Part shown: positions 43,446 to 56,574 of the stretch, piece by piece | How positions within the stretch are numbered: the stretch's first letter is position 1 | How the letters are laid out: each line of letters opens with the position of its first letter | From: Perca fluviatilis | Taxonomy: Eukaryota > Chordata > Actinopteri > Perciformes > Percidae | Assembly: GCF_010015445.1 (NCBI RefSeq) | Contig: NC_053127.1 | Location: 31,116,715-31,180,714, forward strand | Direction of reading: 5' to 3' | DNA length: 64,000 nt | Notes under the pieces: model-generated | Databases searched by the model: none | The model's input: only the letters and a program-made list of their open reading frames with translations | Told to the model about the DNA's origin: nothing | Made by a program: the position numbers and the translations under genes

Positions 43446-45856
43446 CGGTATGCAGGACAGCCCAAATGTCCTTGGCAACCCCACCTGTAACAGCCCTCCA
43501 TGGACGGCCTCCTGTTCTGCTGCCGTAGCCGTTGAGCATATGTAGTGGTGACTTGGTGGGCCATTTCCTCCTCATCCGTCCCCTGATGGTCGACCACCAG
43601 GTTCACCCAGATGCCTCATCAACCCGTTCCCTTCAGCCACTGCAAGTGTTTTGGGGGCATGCAGGCAGATACAAATCTTCCTTTCTCTTGAAAATGAACA
43701 CCGAATTTATCTTCTAATGTGCTAAATCATCAGTTAGATGAAAAACAGTGAGACGTCAAGCATGCATGCAGCATATCTTAAATTTCTTGCAAATTCTGCT
43801 AATGTAAGATAATGTCTTATCATTCCCTCAAACACAAATACTTTACAAGGGTGTAAACAGGACTAAAGCTATGTATTGCTGTTTTCATAACGTGTAAAAA
43901 TACTGTACATGCACTGAATGTCAAATGCTTTGAATGTTCACTACCTGACTTCCACTGACAAGTACAGAGAGGTATGTCTGTCTGTTACCTGTGGGGGGCA
44001 GCAGCAGGCTTGAGATGCATCTAGGCTGCATGCAGTGTTAAAAGAACAAGAATAGGAAAGAGAACAACAACATAGGGGTGATGACAAATACTTGATAGAG
44101 TTACAAAAATGTAGGCTAGATTGTGTTATTATATCAATATGTGGAAAACATTCATTTTAAATTATTCCAAATTTCTAATCTATTAATATTAGACTACGTT
44201 AAACTCAGCCTATTGAGTTTGTGACAAATAAGACTTTATAAATTAGAAACCATTTTACAATTCAAAACAAACATATTAATGAGACCAAATTTCTCCTTGC
44301 TGATATCAGTTAATCGTTTTTGCAGCAGAGATGTTGACTGTTGAACATTAATGATGTTCCCATTCTATCCAGTCTCCTAAAATAGAAAATATGCATCATT
44401 TTCACAGAAGACATTTTGACAAGTCACAGTGAGAAGAGCACCGCTGTGGGTAATGAAATGAATGATGGCTGAGTTCCATTTAGCTGCTACAGTTTCATGG
44501 TCCAGGTATTGTGCATGCTGGCTCACTGTCACACTGGCATGGCTTACTGGGACACTTGAATAGAAAGGAGCCACTCCCATCCCTCTGTAGTACAGGGCAG
44601 AGCTGTGATCTACGTATAGCCTGACAGAGACTTAGGGGTTTTGAGGCCAATGCTGATAACCATATTTGGGAGTTAAAAAACATAAAAAAACATTATTTTT
44701 TTTCGCATGATACATATCATAAACAACAACATTGATACAGATCCCTTAGATGCATTTTTTCACTGAACTGTGAAAATATAGAGACAAGATCTACCATGAT
44801 ATACTGAGTGAGTCATTTTTACGGTAAACAAAAGAAAGTGCTCTCTGGTGGACAAACTATGTAATGGAGACACTTCTAAATGACCTCAAACCTAGTTTGG
44901 CATTTCTGTGCATCAATTTCTTTATTATGGTCAGCTGTTACTTATCGGCTGTCTGACATACACACTGATACCACTATGTCTGTAATTATTATTTTATTTA
45001 GATCTAAGGAACAGCTAGCCTAAATGGAATGTAGCCATCATTAATGTTGTTAATCACGGCTGAGCTGTCCTGCTGTGACAGGTCAAACTTTCGGCTGTGA
45101 AACCGGCCTATAGCTGACAGGAGATAAACCTTCCTGGCAATGTAGTTACAGTGAAATATACCTTTTGAATATTAATATAATATAGTGATGATAAAAGAAA
45201 TAACATGAACTGTACTGTTGTAGACAGTGGCCACAGCATTTTAGTTTTTTCAAGCGGGACAGAGGATTTGCACAAGTTGTGAAATGTTTACATGCTGAAG
45301 AATCAGGAATGCTGAAGGTGTTTTTTTTCATTAGATTTCTAATAAGAAAAGTTGCGCTGTAACAAGCAAACATATTTCCAAAGGAGTTTCCATCAGTAGC
45401 GAACATTCCGATCAGAGCTTTTTGCCAGTAAAGAATGGAGAGCTTTCTTTTTCTTTAATATAGGTATGAGAATCTGACCATTCATTCAGTGGCCATGGTT
45501 CATGGCTGTCACTTTGGGTTATAGGTAAATAGATGTGGCTGTCAGCAGAAGAATACTGCAAAAACACATGCCTTCTGACTGAATAAAATAACCCAGAGGA
45601 AGCAGCTTAATTCAGGACAGAATGAGGCCCAAGGTGGCACCCTGTGCATTCCAGTCTTTGCTTGTGCCAGCTGTGTGTAGCGACAGGGTTTCGAATTCTT
45701 AATAGCTAGATTAAAAAAATTGGACAGGCAATCCGAAATATCCCAATTAATCTGCATTCCATGAACTACTGTTAGACGGCAATGGTTTGATAAGAATGGA
45801 CGTTCAAATGAAAAAGGCAGGCATTTCTTTTGACTTTAGAAACAGTGACGCAAATA
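43446..45856. other. Intergenic, nothing recognised
   Basis: AT-rich, low-repeat sequence. No gene, RNA or defined transposon. Confidence 0.5.
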
Positions 45857-45985
45857 TATTAGTTTTTTTGGGGGCTTTTTGGCCTTTTTAATGGATAGAA
45901 CAACTTAGGCAAAAAAGCGGGGAGATAGGGGATGACATGCACGAACGGGAATTGAACCTCGGGCCGCTGCGGTAAGGACTAAGCC
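45857..45985 (-). repeat. tRNA-derived SINE fragment
   Basis: On the minus strand: CCTTACCGCAGCGGCCCGAG, then the B-box-like GAGGTTCAATTCC and a tail CGTGCATGTCATCCCCTATC related to those at 180-336 and 59770-59890. It lies just before the target duplication of the hAT element at 46003. Confidence 0.65.
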
Positions 45986-46002
45986 TTAGTACATATTAAA
46001 TT

Positions 46003-46874
46003 CAGTGGTGGAATGTAACAAAGTACAAATACTTCATTACTGTACTTAAGTACATTTTTCACATATCTGTACTTAAGTACAATCAAGAGTGCATACTTTT
46101 GACTTTTACTTCGTTACATTTTACACTTCTATACTTTCTATTCCACTACATTTCTACAACGTTGCGTTACATTTTCGTTATATTTTCTGATCAGTTTTTC
46201 ACCTTGCCAAAACGCCTTCCTGACCGCGGCTGTCCAGCTCCCGGTGCTGCTTGCGATATTACGAATCCCACTATGGCCACGCCAAGACCCGCCCTTCAAT
46301 AGCGTTTATTGGCCAGGCGCGCACGCTCCCGCTACTACCGCTGCTCCTGTCACTGCTGCTGCTCCTGATACTCTGCTTGGTCATATCATACGTGAAGCAT
46401 CCGTTCACACAGGGTTAAATATACAACCCGTATATTTATCTTAAAAACACTCCCAGTCCTCCTCAGCTGTGAAGCCAACACGTACTTGTTGTCCAAGCCT
46501 GTGTGTTCTCGCTAAATAAAGGTGTGCAGCATTCACTGTCCCGTGGGAAATAATGCAAAGTCGAGCTTCATGCAGATTACCCTGATAGATAACCAGAATT
46601 GTAAATCAGAATGTAAACTGGTTACATTAACCTAAAACTAACTTCATTAAAATGCCAAAGCCCATACTGTTTTTCTTTTAATTGTTAGAATATAGACATT
46701 AAGAGAATAATCGTTATGCAAGTACTTTTACTTTTAATACTTAAAGTACATTTAAAATCAGGTACTTTTTACTTAAGTAGGGTTGTCATTGTGGTACTTT
46801 TACTAAAGTAAATATGTCTCTGGTTATTTGTACTTTTACTTAAGTACTGAGATTCAGTACTTCCTCCACCACTG
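46003..46874. mobile_element. hAT-type MITE, 872 bp
   Basis: The left end CAGTGGTGGAATGTAACAAA pairs with the complement of the right end (GTACTTCCTCCACCACTG). The exact 8-bp duplication ATTAAATT lies at 45995-46002 and 46875-46882. Subterminal regions are rich in GTACTTTTACTTAAGTAC-type palindromes, as in a very common fish repeat. The interior contains one end of the 20255-20476 family. Confidence 0.9.
46256..46312. repeat. Single end of the ATTACGAATCCCAC MITE
   Basis: ATTACGAATCCCACTATGG and CCACGCCAAGACCCGCCC match the inverted end of the 20255-20476 element. The partner end is missing, suggesting truncation or that this sequence was built into the hAT MITE. Confidence 0.7.
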
Positions 46875-47498
46875 ATTAAATTACAAAAGACAAGGCATTA
46901 ATCCAATTCATGAGATTGCGTTTTGTATGTTTTTAATACTTAAAAGACCTTTTTTAAACCGTTATTTTTCTATCTTCCATCACTGGAACAACATCTTACT
47001 CACTGTGTTATGCAAGCTTAATAAAAAATGCAAATCTATAGAGCCTGGGTGTTATGTAAGCATTTGAGTGTGGGCGAGGTTTCTCCTTGTATGTGGCCCA
47101 TAACCTCGTTATAGCTCACTTCATGATATAAGTCCAGCTGGGTCCTGAAAGTGGATGCTTCATGTGTATTATTCATTTAACAGGATCTTGCTGTCCTGGC
47201 TGCAGTGGTAGCTCAGGCGGAACTGTGGTAAGTGACCTCTTTTGCTTTGCTTTGCTTTTTACAGTCATATTATTGAGCAGTTGGAGTGTATGTGAGGTGC
47301 CGTTTTTGTATTTCAGTACTGTTAAAATGTCTGTACACTGTTACATTTTAAGTTTGTAAAGATTCAATTATTCATTCATCCATCATTCAATTAAATCTGT
47401 ATTTCAGATATTGGTGAGAGAAAAACGGTCCGTGTGTCTGAATGTAATGTTTTCTAACTGTTAGTGAACATGTCCTACTTTGCTGAAAAGGTATGTCC

Positions 47499-47502
<4 letters not shown>

Positions 47503-47535
<33 letters not shown>
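47503..47535. repeat. (GA)n microsatellite
   Basis: About 16 GA units. Confidence 0.93.
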
Positions 47536-47538
<3 letters not shown>

Positions 47539-47860
47539 CGTATTAGCTGGGACACTTGAATGAATTTGAAGAATAGGTTTTTACATGCAGAACAGCCACA
47601 ATACTGGGCCTTGGCTGGCAGACGGTACCAGCTCCTCCGATTCAAATGACGCAAACCTGCCTGATTGGAGGGATTCAAAAACTTGTTTGAGCAGAGCGTC
47701 CACACAAAACCAAGTCCACTTGTGTTGGTTGTACTGCCGCTAACCTAAACCCCATTAGAATGTGTCTTTTCATAGCATCTTGCATGCAGTGTTTGAATCT
47801 CGTGAGGAAAAGCGGGCCCCACAAATTTAAGTACACACAGACACAACTAAAGTTCCCTGC

Positions 47861-47884
47861 CACACACACATACACACACACACA

Positions 47885-47945
<61 letters not shown>

Positions 47946-47949
47946 ACAC
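47861..47949. repeat. (CA)n microsatellite
   Basis: About 44 CA units with two TA interruptions and one CT near the end. Confidence 0.95.
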
Positions 47950-48070
47950 TGCGTCTGACCCGGGGGTCAAGGTGCACTGACTCTGAGGGTTGTCTAACTG
48001 GGCCTCTTGAAACTCTTGCCTTGCATTCCAGCGCCCGGAGGAGGGGGTTGTTGCAGTCAGGCATATTACA

Positions 48071-48093
48071 AGAGAGAGAAAGAGAGACCGAGA

Positions 48094-48134
<41 letters not shown>

Positions 48135-48138
48135 AGAG
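48071..48138. repeat. (GA)n-rich purine tract
   Basis: GAGA runs with a few interruptions. It is complementary to the CT tract at 48527, giving an inverted pair about 0.4 kb apart. Confidence 0.92.
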
Positions 48139-48397
48139 TTAGAAGTGGGGGTAGAAAGAAGCTGGAAGGTATTATGCACGATTTCCTTGAAGCTCCCGCC
48201 TGTTCCCTCCCACTTGTACGACACTGTAAGGGGAACGCTGAAAACTTGAACCTGCTATTCTCCAGCTGCCTCGGCCTTCCAACTAGCTCACTTGTTTTCT
48301 TTCCCTGCTGTTCCCTCTCCTATGTGTCTCTCGCCTTCTCCCTCGCCCTCTCCCTGTTTCTCTCTCTCCCTTTCTCCGGGCTGTGTGTAACAGGATC

Positions 48398-48524
48398 ACT
48401 TTGTTTCCGTTGCCTTTTTTTCCGCGGTGCTGCGGACACACATGGAGGAGAGGATTGGATTTGAGGAGATACTGACGGGGGTGCACAGCTGCAACGGTCC
48501 CCTCCATCTCCACACCAGGACTAA

Positions 48525-48580
<56 letters not shown>

Positions 48581-48719
48581 CTGTGTGTTTGACTCTCCCT
48601 CTGTCGCACTCTTTCTCGGCTTTCTGCCTCCCGGAGGGGTGGGGGAAAATTGGAAGTGGATCAGAGATAGACGAGAGAGGAATCTGTCATTCTTGGGCTC
48701 GGATGTCGGGATCTATGTG
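48398..48719 (+). other. Candidate first exon of an unknown transcript
   Basis: A G+C-richer stretch with a strong splice donor (TATGTG|GTAAGTGCT, GT at 48720). The frame opening at 48427 begins MLRTHMEERIGFEEILTGVH and runs into the CT repeat; no domain is recognised. In mammals the non-coding MIR99AHG transcript starts downstream of USP25 on the same strand, so a fish counterpart is a possibility. Purely inferential. Confidence 0.2.
48527..48578. repeat. (CT)n microsatellite
   Basis: About 26 CT units, perfect pyrimidine strand. Confidence 0.95.
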
Positions 48720-51700
48720 GTAAGTGCTCCCCTCTCTTTCTCACTCTTAGCACTTTTTGGAAGTTCTGTTCTGTACCAGGAATCTCCATATGCCTGGATT
48801 CTCACTGTGTTTGACTCCGCATTACTTTTCATTCATTTGTTGCCAGCAGTTACCTATTTTGAGTTTTATTGTTGGACTCGCAATTCTGTTTTTCGAGCAT
48901 CAAAATGAAGACAAATTCTTCTTCCCTTCAATGCGTTCGTGTTTCGTTGTTGCAATGAGTTTTCCAGCCCTGGTGATACGGGGGGGCTTTGTGCCTTCAC
49001 ATTTGCACCAAGTTTTGAGGGTCAAGGTGGAGTGAGAAGGGAGGTGGAGTGGAGGCCGACTGGGGGAAGGGAATTCGGAGGGGTCAAGGAGAATGGCACT
49101 TGGCCCAGGCAGCACAATGGCTCTGAAAACTTTTTTTTTTTTAAAGTATGACATTGTCACTGCGGAACATGTGCCTGCCTCAAAACCTGGAAACTACTGC
49201 ATGTTTTAGCTGGCTTGTAGGAGCTTTATTTAGCGGATGAATTTAAACAGTTGCTCGGTGCTTTCACTTTTTCATAAGCTTGGAATTTTTAAGTCTCGGT
49301 TGAGTGCGGTTCTAAGACATTGAGCATCAGAGTTTTAACACACCCTTACCATCTGACAGCTGTTATACACTTTTATTGTCTCATTATATATATTTATATG
49401 TATAGGATATATATATATATATTTTTTTTTATTTCATAAAAATGATACCATAGAAGCATAAAAGCAATCAGACCGAAACTTAGGATTCCAAGTTCACAGT
49501 ATTTCTTGAAGACTGAGCCATGTTTCAGATTTAATCAGCCCAGGATGCATTACTTCATGAATCCAGATTTTGTGAATAGCATTGCTGAAAGGTGGCTTGT
49601 TACAGATTATTAGCAGTCGGTTCATCTCCATAGAAACAGGTCATGGTAGATGTTGCTGACAGTGCAAACTAATGCATTACTGCAGGCCGACTGAATGGCT
49701 CCATTATGTGATAAATGTAAGGGATCCCTCTTGAGCACTGGACTTGCATACAGCCGTTAAAGCTACACGCTTGTTTCTGTTTAAATACGTATAGTATATT
49801 TTACAGTAATGATAGTGATGAGGAATTATTGCAAGTAACATTCCCCATGAATTTAATTTAATCAGAAAATAAATAATATATAATTAATAATGTTGCCTAC
49901 GTTCTTTACAAGTTAGCAGTACTCACTCTGAGAAACTATGAATAGTCTTCTTTCTTCTATTTCCTTTTCATGTATTTGCAAACTAAAAGAACGCGAGTGA
50001 GAATGTGTGCGAGTCTGTGAAAATGAACTGAGTTGAGTAAGTGAGTGAGTGAGTGAACTCCTTTTTAGGAAGCTATTGAACTTGAGTGCTGTGATTTATG
50101 TGTCTCACCTTGATGGTTCGTTGGCAGTTTGGGGTTTTGACCCCACTCCCCCGTCTCTTTGAAGAAAATCCGAACCCGTCTCTCCGACTGACTCACTCTG
50201 TGCCTCCCTCGCTCCCTTCCTTCATTAGACATCTTAGTAACATGGGAATGACGTGTCTCGACCGGCATTAATGGACTCATCTCTCCTGTGAAAAGTGGTA
50301 TTTTAAGCAAGAATTGCTGGATTTAGTTGTGCCTGTATGAATGTATTGTTAGCCTGCTCTCTGTGCAGCATAATGTCTTTTTATCTGACTAAGCATGCTT
50401 GGAAGCTTTTCTGAATTTCAGCCAGTACCACTCCTTCATAATTACACACAACCTGCTGCAGAATCTGGTTCTCTATTTTGGGAATGTGGGTCACAATCTA
50501 ATAATGCAGCACACTGCATACCTGCACAATGTAGACCCAAGTTACTGTCAAAAAGTTGAGGTGGCTACTGCTTCAGCTCTGTAACATGACAAAATGTACA
50601 AGCATGAATTGCCTGCTCAGCACTGGTAAATAGAAGATACATGTGTGGATTACTTTCTTGTTGATCCAAAGTTTCCAAAGAAACAAATCTAAAAATCCCA
50701 AAATGAACTCAGGAACACATCTGTGTTGTCTGCTATCCCAAGGCCTTCTGTGCCTTGATGTTCAGGGGAAGGCAGTTGAACAGTTTTTACATTCAAAATA
50801 CTTTAATCGTCCATCAAGGCACAATCTGAGGTTTGTCGAGATTTTTGTGTCAAGTAATTTTGTAAGTTTTTTCGACACCAGAATTTTCTGTTGGCTATGT
50901 TGTTTATCTGTCACAATCATTAAATTATGAAGTCATTTTAGGTGAGTTAAAACGTTTCTGAATTCATAGGAGTACAGGTGCTTAAAAAAAAGACTGCAGT
51001 GTTTTGTGTGTCACTATGAAGTCAGTTGGTATGGTACAGTTCATGCTGGATTTTTTTAATCTGCAAGATATTTCATTTATTTTTTATTTTTTTTAATAAT
51101 GCTCATCTGTTGTACGTCTATACATGATCTTAGTTGTTTGTTCTCCTTTATGCCAGATGAAGATGTGTCGCAAAATAACCTGTCTGACCTCCACAGCCAA
51201 TTTTAGCTTCTCCCTCGTGCCTCCTCTGGTTATAAATTAGCCTGGTTGCTGTTTACAAGCAGTGAAAGGAAAAGCTCACTTAGTAGCAGTGATTTATTAG
51301 TTGTTAGCCTGCTGCTGCCATGTGAATGACAGAGGTGCCATTCAGGATGAAAACAGAAACTCTGAAAGCAGGCAGGATCTGACTTCTTCAGGAAATAGGA
51401 GGTGGTTTCCTTTTCTGCCACTCAACCACGAGAAGAAATGCATGATTTACCTTTTAGCATTCCTTCCAAAGAAAATGTTTAGTCCTGGAGAGAGCATGTT
51501 AATAGTGCAAATCCCTACTCCACATGAGTTGTTGGATAGCCATAAGGACCTTAAGAAACTACAGGGAAACAAATATAAAATGTAAAAGTAAAATTGAAGC
51601 ACTTTTGTTCTTAATCTATTTACATTTCATCACCTCAACACAAAATCTGTTATCGGCAGTGGCACTTGAAATCCATTTGCTGTTGCCCCAAAAAGCACTT

Positions 51701-52605
51701 ATTTTTTTCCACGCCTGGTGGCTCTTTTGTCAAGGCACTGCTTTGCTATTGGTTCATTCTGTAACCTTTTAGGTGCGTGTGCCAAACCAGCACACTGAAA
51801 GAAACCAGGCTACATGGTGCATGCCGAGAGTCATTTTCAACGTAGAAGAGTAATCCATCTCTGTAAATCGAGTTGTGCGTACTCCGATTACGACCTTAAT
51901 GCGAGTAAGATAACGTTGTTAAGATGTTTGTATGACAGTCCCAATAATCTCAGTATTGCCTTACTCGGGTAGTGATTGAATTACTAAAGAGCAGGTAAAC
52001 ACAATGAGTGACAACTCATTCTCCAGTTCTGTCCACAACCCTTTCTGTCGCACACAGAAGTATTTAGGCAGAAAATCCAATTTCTTACCTCTTGAAAAAG
52101 AAATATTTAAAATTAACAAACCTCAGACCTTCAGACCCACTACTGAATTCTATCTACCTCACAGACAGTAGACCAATGGCAGACACAAGTTACACTCTTG
52201 AGCCTGGACGAAGCCTCTTGTGAAGTTTTGCTGACTAATGTGGGCACACAGTGTGTGACTGTGAATCCATGCTGTTCCAGGAAGGAATATGATGTGAACA
52301 GTTAGGGGAAAAACTGCTCCAACAATGCAGCTGTTCATGCAGTCCAAGGAGTTCATAACCCTGGAGGCCAAGGCAACAGGAGCCTGGCTTGACGACATCA
52401 TGTCCCAGCACCCTTGTCTCTTTTTAGTGCTTGAACAGATTTGACTGGCACTATCATTACTCAGTGCAAACCTGTAATTACCAAGACGTTACCTGGCTTT
52501 ACCAAACGCAAATGTCCGAATCAGTTGGGCTTTACCCTGCCAGCTCCCTAGTACGAAGTCCACGTAATGTCCGATTGAGCCCAAAGTGAGAGAATTTACA
52601 GCAAG
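48720..52605. other. Low-repeat intergenic DNA
   Basis: Nearly free of recognised transposons. Short frames (for example 50399-50584, 50643-50930, 51301-51585) have no known domains. May contain conserved regulatory elements, which cannot be told from one genome. Confidence 0.5.
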
Positions 52606-53052
52606 CGTCAGATGCGTTCTCACTTAGTGGAAATATTCTTTCTCTGTTTGGTTTAAACGGCTCTAGATAGAGCGTGCATGACTCTGATTACACTGTGTCA
52701 CGGGGCCGTTGGCAATTTGGTCACAAACAACCGTGTCTCTTCCCATTCCTTAAATTTCGGGAACGAATTTTCGGGTGATTACGTTGATTACGTTTTTATC
52801 GGCTCATGCAAAACCGGAAGAAAACAAACATGGAGAGACGACGAGATTCGGGAACTTCGTGAAATCGTCACCCGAAAATCCGTTCCCGAAATTTAAGGAA
52901 TGACAAGAGACACGGTTGTTTGTGACCAAATTACCAACGGCCCCGTGACACAGTGTAATCAGCGTCATGTCTCTTCTCGTGCACGCTCTACCTAGCGCCG
53001 TTTAAACCAAACAGAGACAGAGTATTTCCACTAAGTGAGAACGCATCTGACG
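52606..53052. mobile_element. Fold-back DNA element with ~175-bp inverted arms
   Basis: The left arm (about 52606-52779) and right arm (about 52868-53052) are near-perfect inverted copies, starting CGTCAGATGCGTTCTCACTT and ending with its complement. Only about 90 bp lie between them, and the short frame there reads KQTWRDDEIRELREIV, faintly like the start of a Myb/SANT-type domain of Harbinger-associated proteins. The target duplication is not clear. Confidence 0.85.
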
Positions 53053-53680
53053 TGGACCATCTCTTGTTGTGTGAAAGGGAAACTCTGGAGTATCAGGACC
53101 TAATTCCTCGGATGTGGGAGTAAATATGTGAAAACGGCTGTGGAAAAACCTTTTCAGGTTGTTGTGTCAAGCACGCGCAAAGCTGAGTATTCTCAACATG
53201 ACCGTCCATGTGATTGTGCTTAAGCAGGAGCTCCAGCCCAAGTTTGCATGGTAAAGGAGAAGCACAAGTGTCGTAGTAACATGTCGTGCTATTGCAGGCT
53301 CAGATCGTTACTGTGAAAGAAATAGTTTTGCTCGCCCTGTGAGATCTCTCTGGTCTTCTAGCATGTACCAAACTCTGGGATGCGTTCCTCATTTCTACTA
53401 TGACTTCTTCATTGTGCTATGCTGGTAAGGAACTTCTCTGAGTCTCTTCCATCGACTTGTTAACACTTTTACAAGCTTCCTTTTGTCAATGCCCTCCAGT
53501 CCTGAGCAGTGGCTCACTCCACCAGGATGGAAGCTTCTGTACTAAGAGGATTCTCAGTCCATCTAATGGACATGCAGCCTCTGTGTAAATCACTCAGTTA
53601 ATGTGGCACCAGAATTGAGCTGCCGTAGTTTGAATTCAGACATCAAGTGATATTCATAAGACATATTTTTTTTTTTACTA
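53053..53680. other. Intergenic, nothing recognised
   Basis: No gene or repeat family identified. Confidence 0.5.
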
Positions 53681-54020
53681 GAGATGCACCAGTCGATCGG
53701 TCGGTGACTAGAATCGGACGATTATCAGCTTTCTAAGCCATGACTGGTGACTGGCCGATCAGTCTCACATATAGCCAAACTGTGGCGGTCAAATTTTTCA
53801 CGCATGCACCGCACAATGGTTCAGGTCGCGCGAACAGCGGCACAGACAGAAACCGACTACTGTCACCGCAACACACGCAGTGTTGGCAACTTGGCGACCT
53901 TCTCGCTAGATCTAGCAACTTTCCAGACCCTCTTAGCGACTTTATTTCTAAAAAGCGACTAGCAACAAATTTAGTTCAAGTAGTTTTCATTTATTCAAAT
54001 ATATGTATATTGTAATTCAT
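53681..54020. repeat. Dispersed transposon-like repeat
   Basis: Begins GAGATGCACCAGTCGATCGG and contains TTGGCAACTTGGCGACCTTC and AAAAAGCGACTAGCAACAAA, phrases common in fish interspersed repeats. The frames at 53733-54015 are overlapping shadows of this repeat on both strands. Confidence 0.55.
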
Positions 54021-54646
54021 TCCCATGCATGCTGCTCAGAGTAATTGCAGTGACCGGCTCTTCTCTTCAGGCAGGAGGACGCTGCTCGCCGCAGTTATGA
54101 GTTAATATAATATAATCCACACACCTTTACATTCTTGTAAATAGATACTGATTCATAAATAGTTTTGTATTAATAAATAAATAAATAAATAGATGAATAA
54201 ATATATATATTTTTAGTTTTAATTATTAGGACTCTCCTGTTTTAAGGTATTCCATGGAAACAACTTAAACTTCATGAAAGACAGTGATGATGACATTATG
54301 GGTCATTAGCATAACTTACTTTGATTAATGGTATCGAGGACAGCTGGATGCAAGATGCCATTCAACACTAAGATAATGTTGACAGATGATATGCATCATA
54401 ACTCAGATTCTTTTTTGAATTATTAATGACTTGAGCCAAGTCCTGGGCCTTCTCAGTGGAAAGTAACACAGATGTTTAGTGTTTTCTGTAATAAATGAAT
54501 ACCCATGGCTACATTTTAAATTTAACCTAGCATTGCCATATGAATGCGAAGAGTACAACAACATGTTGGTCTTTGAACTGTGAACGTATTTGAAGTGACA
54601 TCAAAAAAGATATTGCAAAGACAATGAAGTTACAGCTTGCATGCAT

Positions 54647-54647
<1 letters not shown>

Positions 54648-54693
<46 letters not shown>
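54648..54693. repeat. (CA)n microsatellite
   Basis: About 23 CA units. Confidence 0.95.
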
Positions 54694-54697
<4 letters not shown>

Positions 54698-55884
54698 CCG
54701 ACATACACAGCATTGAATTCTAGCACAAATGGCCCCCAATGGGTTGGTTATAAAGGGGGTGATGTCATGTCTATGATGGAGACTGTGTGTCCCTTTACCA
54801 GTGATCCATTTCTTATCCAGCTGTCCGCACTGACACAAAGCAGAGAGAAAGAAAGGAAGGACAAAAGAAAGAAAGAAAGCAAGCGGTCGTTTATTTTGTA
54901 TCCCGTTCCCCACCATCTTTCAGCCAACTTTTTCTCTGCCATTAAAGTGTCCCTATGACGAGTGAAAGGGTGCTAACATTAAACTTGCTAATGCTATTTA
55001 CACACATGATTTGAAAAAGTGTTGATCTTTGTTTGTGCTTTGGTGCATCCAATTTACATACATTATTGCACATCGGTTATTATCTTATTTTGTGTTCCAT
55101 CAAATTGAGAGGCTTTTATTTTGGACAGTTGCCTGTTTCTCAGGTCAAGAGATCATCAGCAATTTGTCTGCTTGTCTTTGAGCTGACAGGAGCTCGTCCT
55201 CCTTGTTTGCCAGCGAAGGGGGTAGGGGAGCCCATACAGAGCTCAGGCGCACACTGGGAAATGGCTTCCAGTGCATTTAGTATTTCCTCTTTGGGGGGCA
55301 GTCTGGTGCGGTGCAGCGGGGTCGTCGCGTCAAAGCCGTTGCTGCGAGGAGGGGTGGCGGTGCTGGATAATGCAGACACAATGGGCTAAGGCAAACATTA
55401 GGAATGAGACAAAGGACTCTCCACTCAAGTCACAGGGGGGGGGCAACTCTTCCCATTATCTAGGGAAGTGATCTTAACTGAGGGACTTTTTTTTTATTTT
55501 AAACCCATCAGCAAATTAGGGGCTGCGCTGAGTTGCTATGTATCTCGGGCCATGATCAAAGCCAGAAGAGGGCTTCTGTTTATAGACGCCAGGCTGTAAA
55601 GCATAGGATAGCAGTCACAACACGACACAACATGGGGGCCGGGTTAGCACCGAGCATGCTATCATGACCATGTTATCATTGTCACAGCCCGGGTATTTAC
55701 TCATGGGAAGTGGAGGATAAGTTCTTTCTCATCTACACTAAAAACACCAGCAGCACCATATGTCATAGGGTCAGCCGAGGGTTCCCACACCATATGCACC
55801 CACTACTGTTTAAATTAGCCACAATACAACCGCGCTATCTCTCCTCTCTCAGAGTTGCTTAGTTCAGATGGGGGGAAAAAAAGC

Positions 55885-55978
55885 GACTTCAATGATGAAT
55901 TGATTATCAAAATAGTTGGCGATTCATTTTCTGTCAATCAACTAATGGATCAATTAACCACTTGTTTCAGCTCTCCTA
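55885..55978. repeat. Right end of the 57698-58031 repeat family
   Basis: ATTGATTATCAAAATAGTTG, GCGATTCATTTTCTGTCAAT and TTGTTTCAGCTCT match the right part of a common fish MITE. The left part is absent. Confidence 0.6.
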
Positions 55979-56189
55979 ACCACTTCAGTGCTCGCCTGTA
56001 GCCAGGTCAGCTTTTAGCATTTTTTATTAGCTAATCAGCCTGTCAAGTTGTGCTCTAATTTACTACTTGAAAACAAGGCGTCAATTACACGGTAATTACA
56101 CGCTCTTAGAGCTACTGCTTAACTGCGAGACATTATGAACATTTGTTCTGCTGTCTCTCAGTAAACATGCAATTTACTTTAGGGTTGTT

Positions 56190-56574
56190 CAGCCACTAGG
56201 ACACAATATATAATCAAAGCAATTAACCTTTTTTAGGATCAAATGTAGAAAAATCTCTCCGTGGAAAAAAAAGGCTGCGACATATCGCGAAAGACACTTT
56301 TTTGTGTTAGTTGAAAGAAAAAATCCGTAGAAAACTGCAAACTGTCGTTCTTTTTCTTAGCGCTGCCTTTTACGTTCAATTCAGTGTTCAGTCTGTTCAA
56401 TAAAAAAATTTGTTTTGAATTCAACAAGCAGTTTGTTGTATTTTAGCCGAATACCGAAAGCAGCAGAAAGGCAGAACTGAGTGCACTTTAATATCTGTTT
56501 ATTTATCGCACGTAATATCGTTATGGCCATATTCAGCGGTGTCGCATAGTTTCCTCATATCGTGCGGCCCTAGA
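56190..56574. repeat. Dispersed repeat ending ATATCGTGCGGCCCTAG
   Basis: The right end ATATCGTGCGGCCCTAG is the usual end of a fish MITE (complement begins CTAGGGC). Internal GCACGTAATATCG and CATATCGCG motifs fit. The left end was not set. Confidence 0.5.

Noticed and set aside
47184..47227. 44-bp exon with AACAG acceptor and GTG|GTAAGT donor
   Set aside because: Too short and no coding or partner exon; GTGGTAGCTCAGGCGG inside it resembles a tRNA A-box, so it may be a SINE scrap.
47760..48464. 234-codon frame rich in Thr-His and Arg-Glu repeats
   Set aside because: It is composed of CA and GA microsatellites joined by unique sequence; no recognisable protein.
55033..55471. Overlapping open frames on both strands (up to 118 codons)
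   Set aside because: Both strands open over the same stretch without any known domain; best explained as chance in moderately GC-rich DNA.
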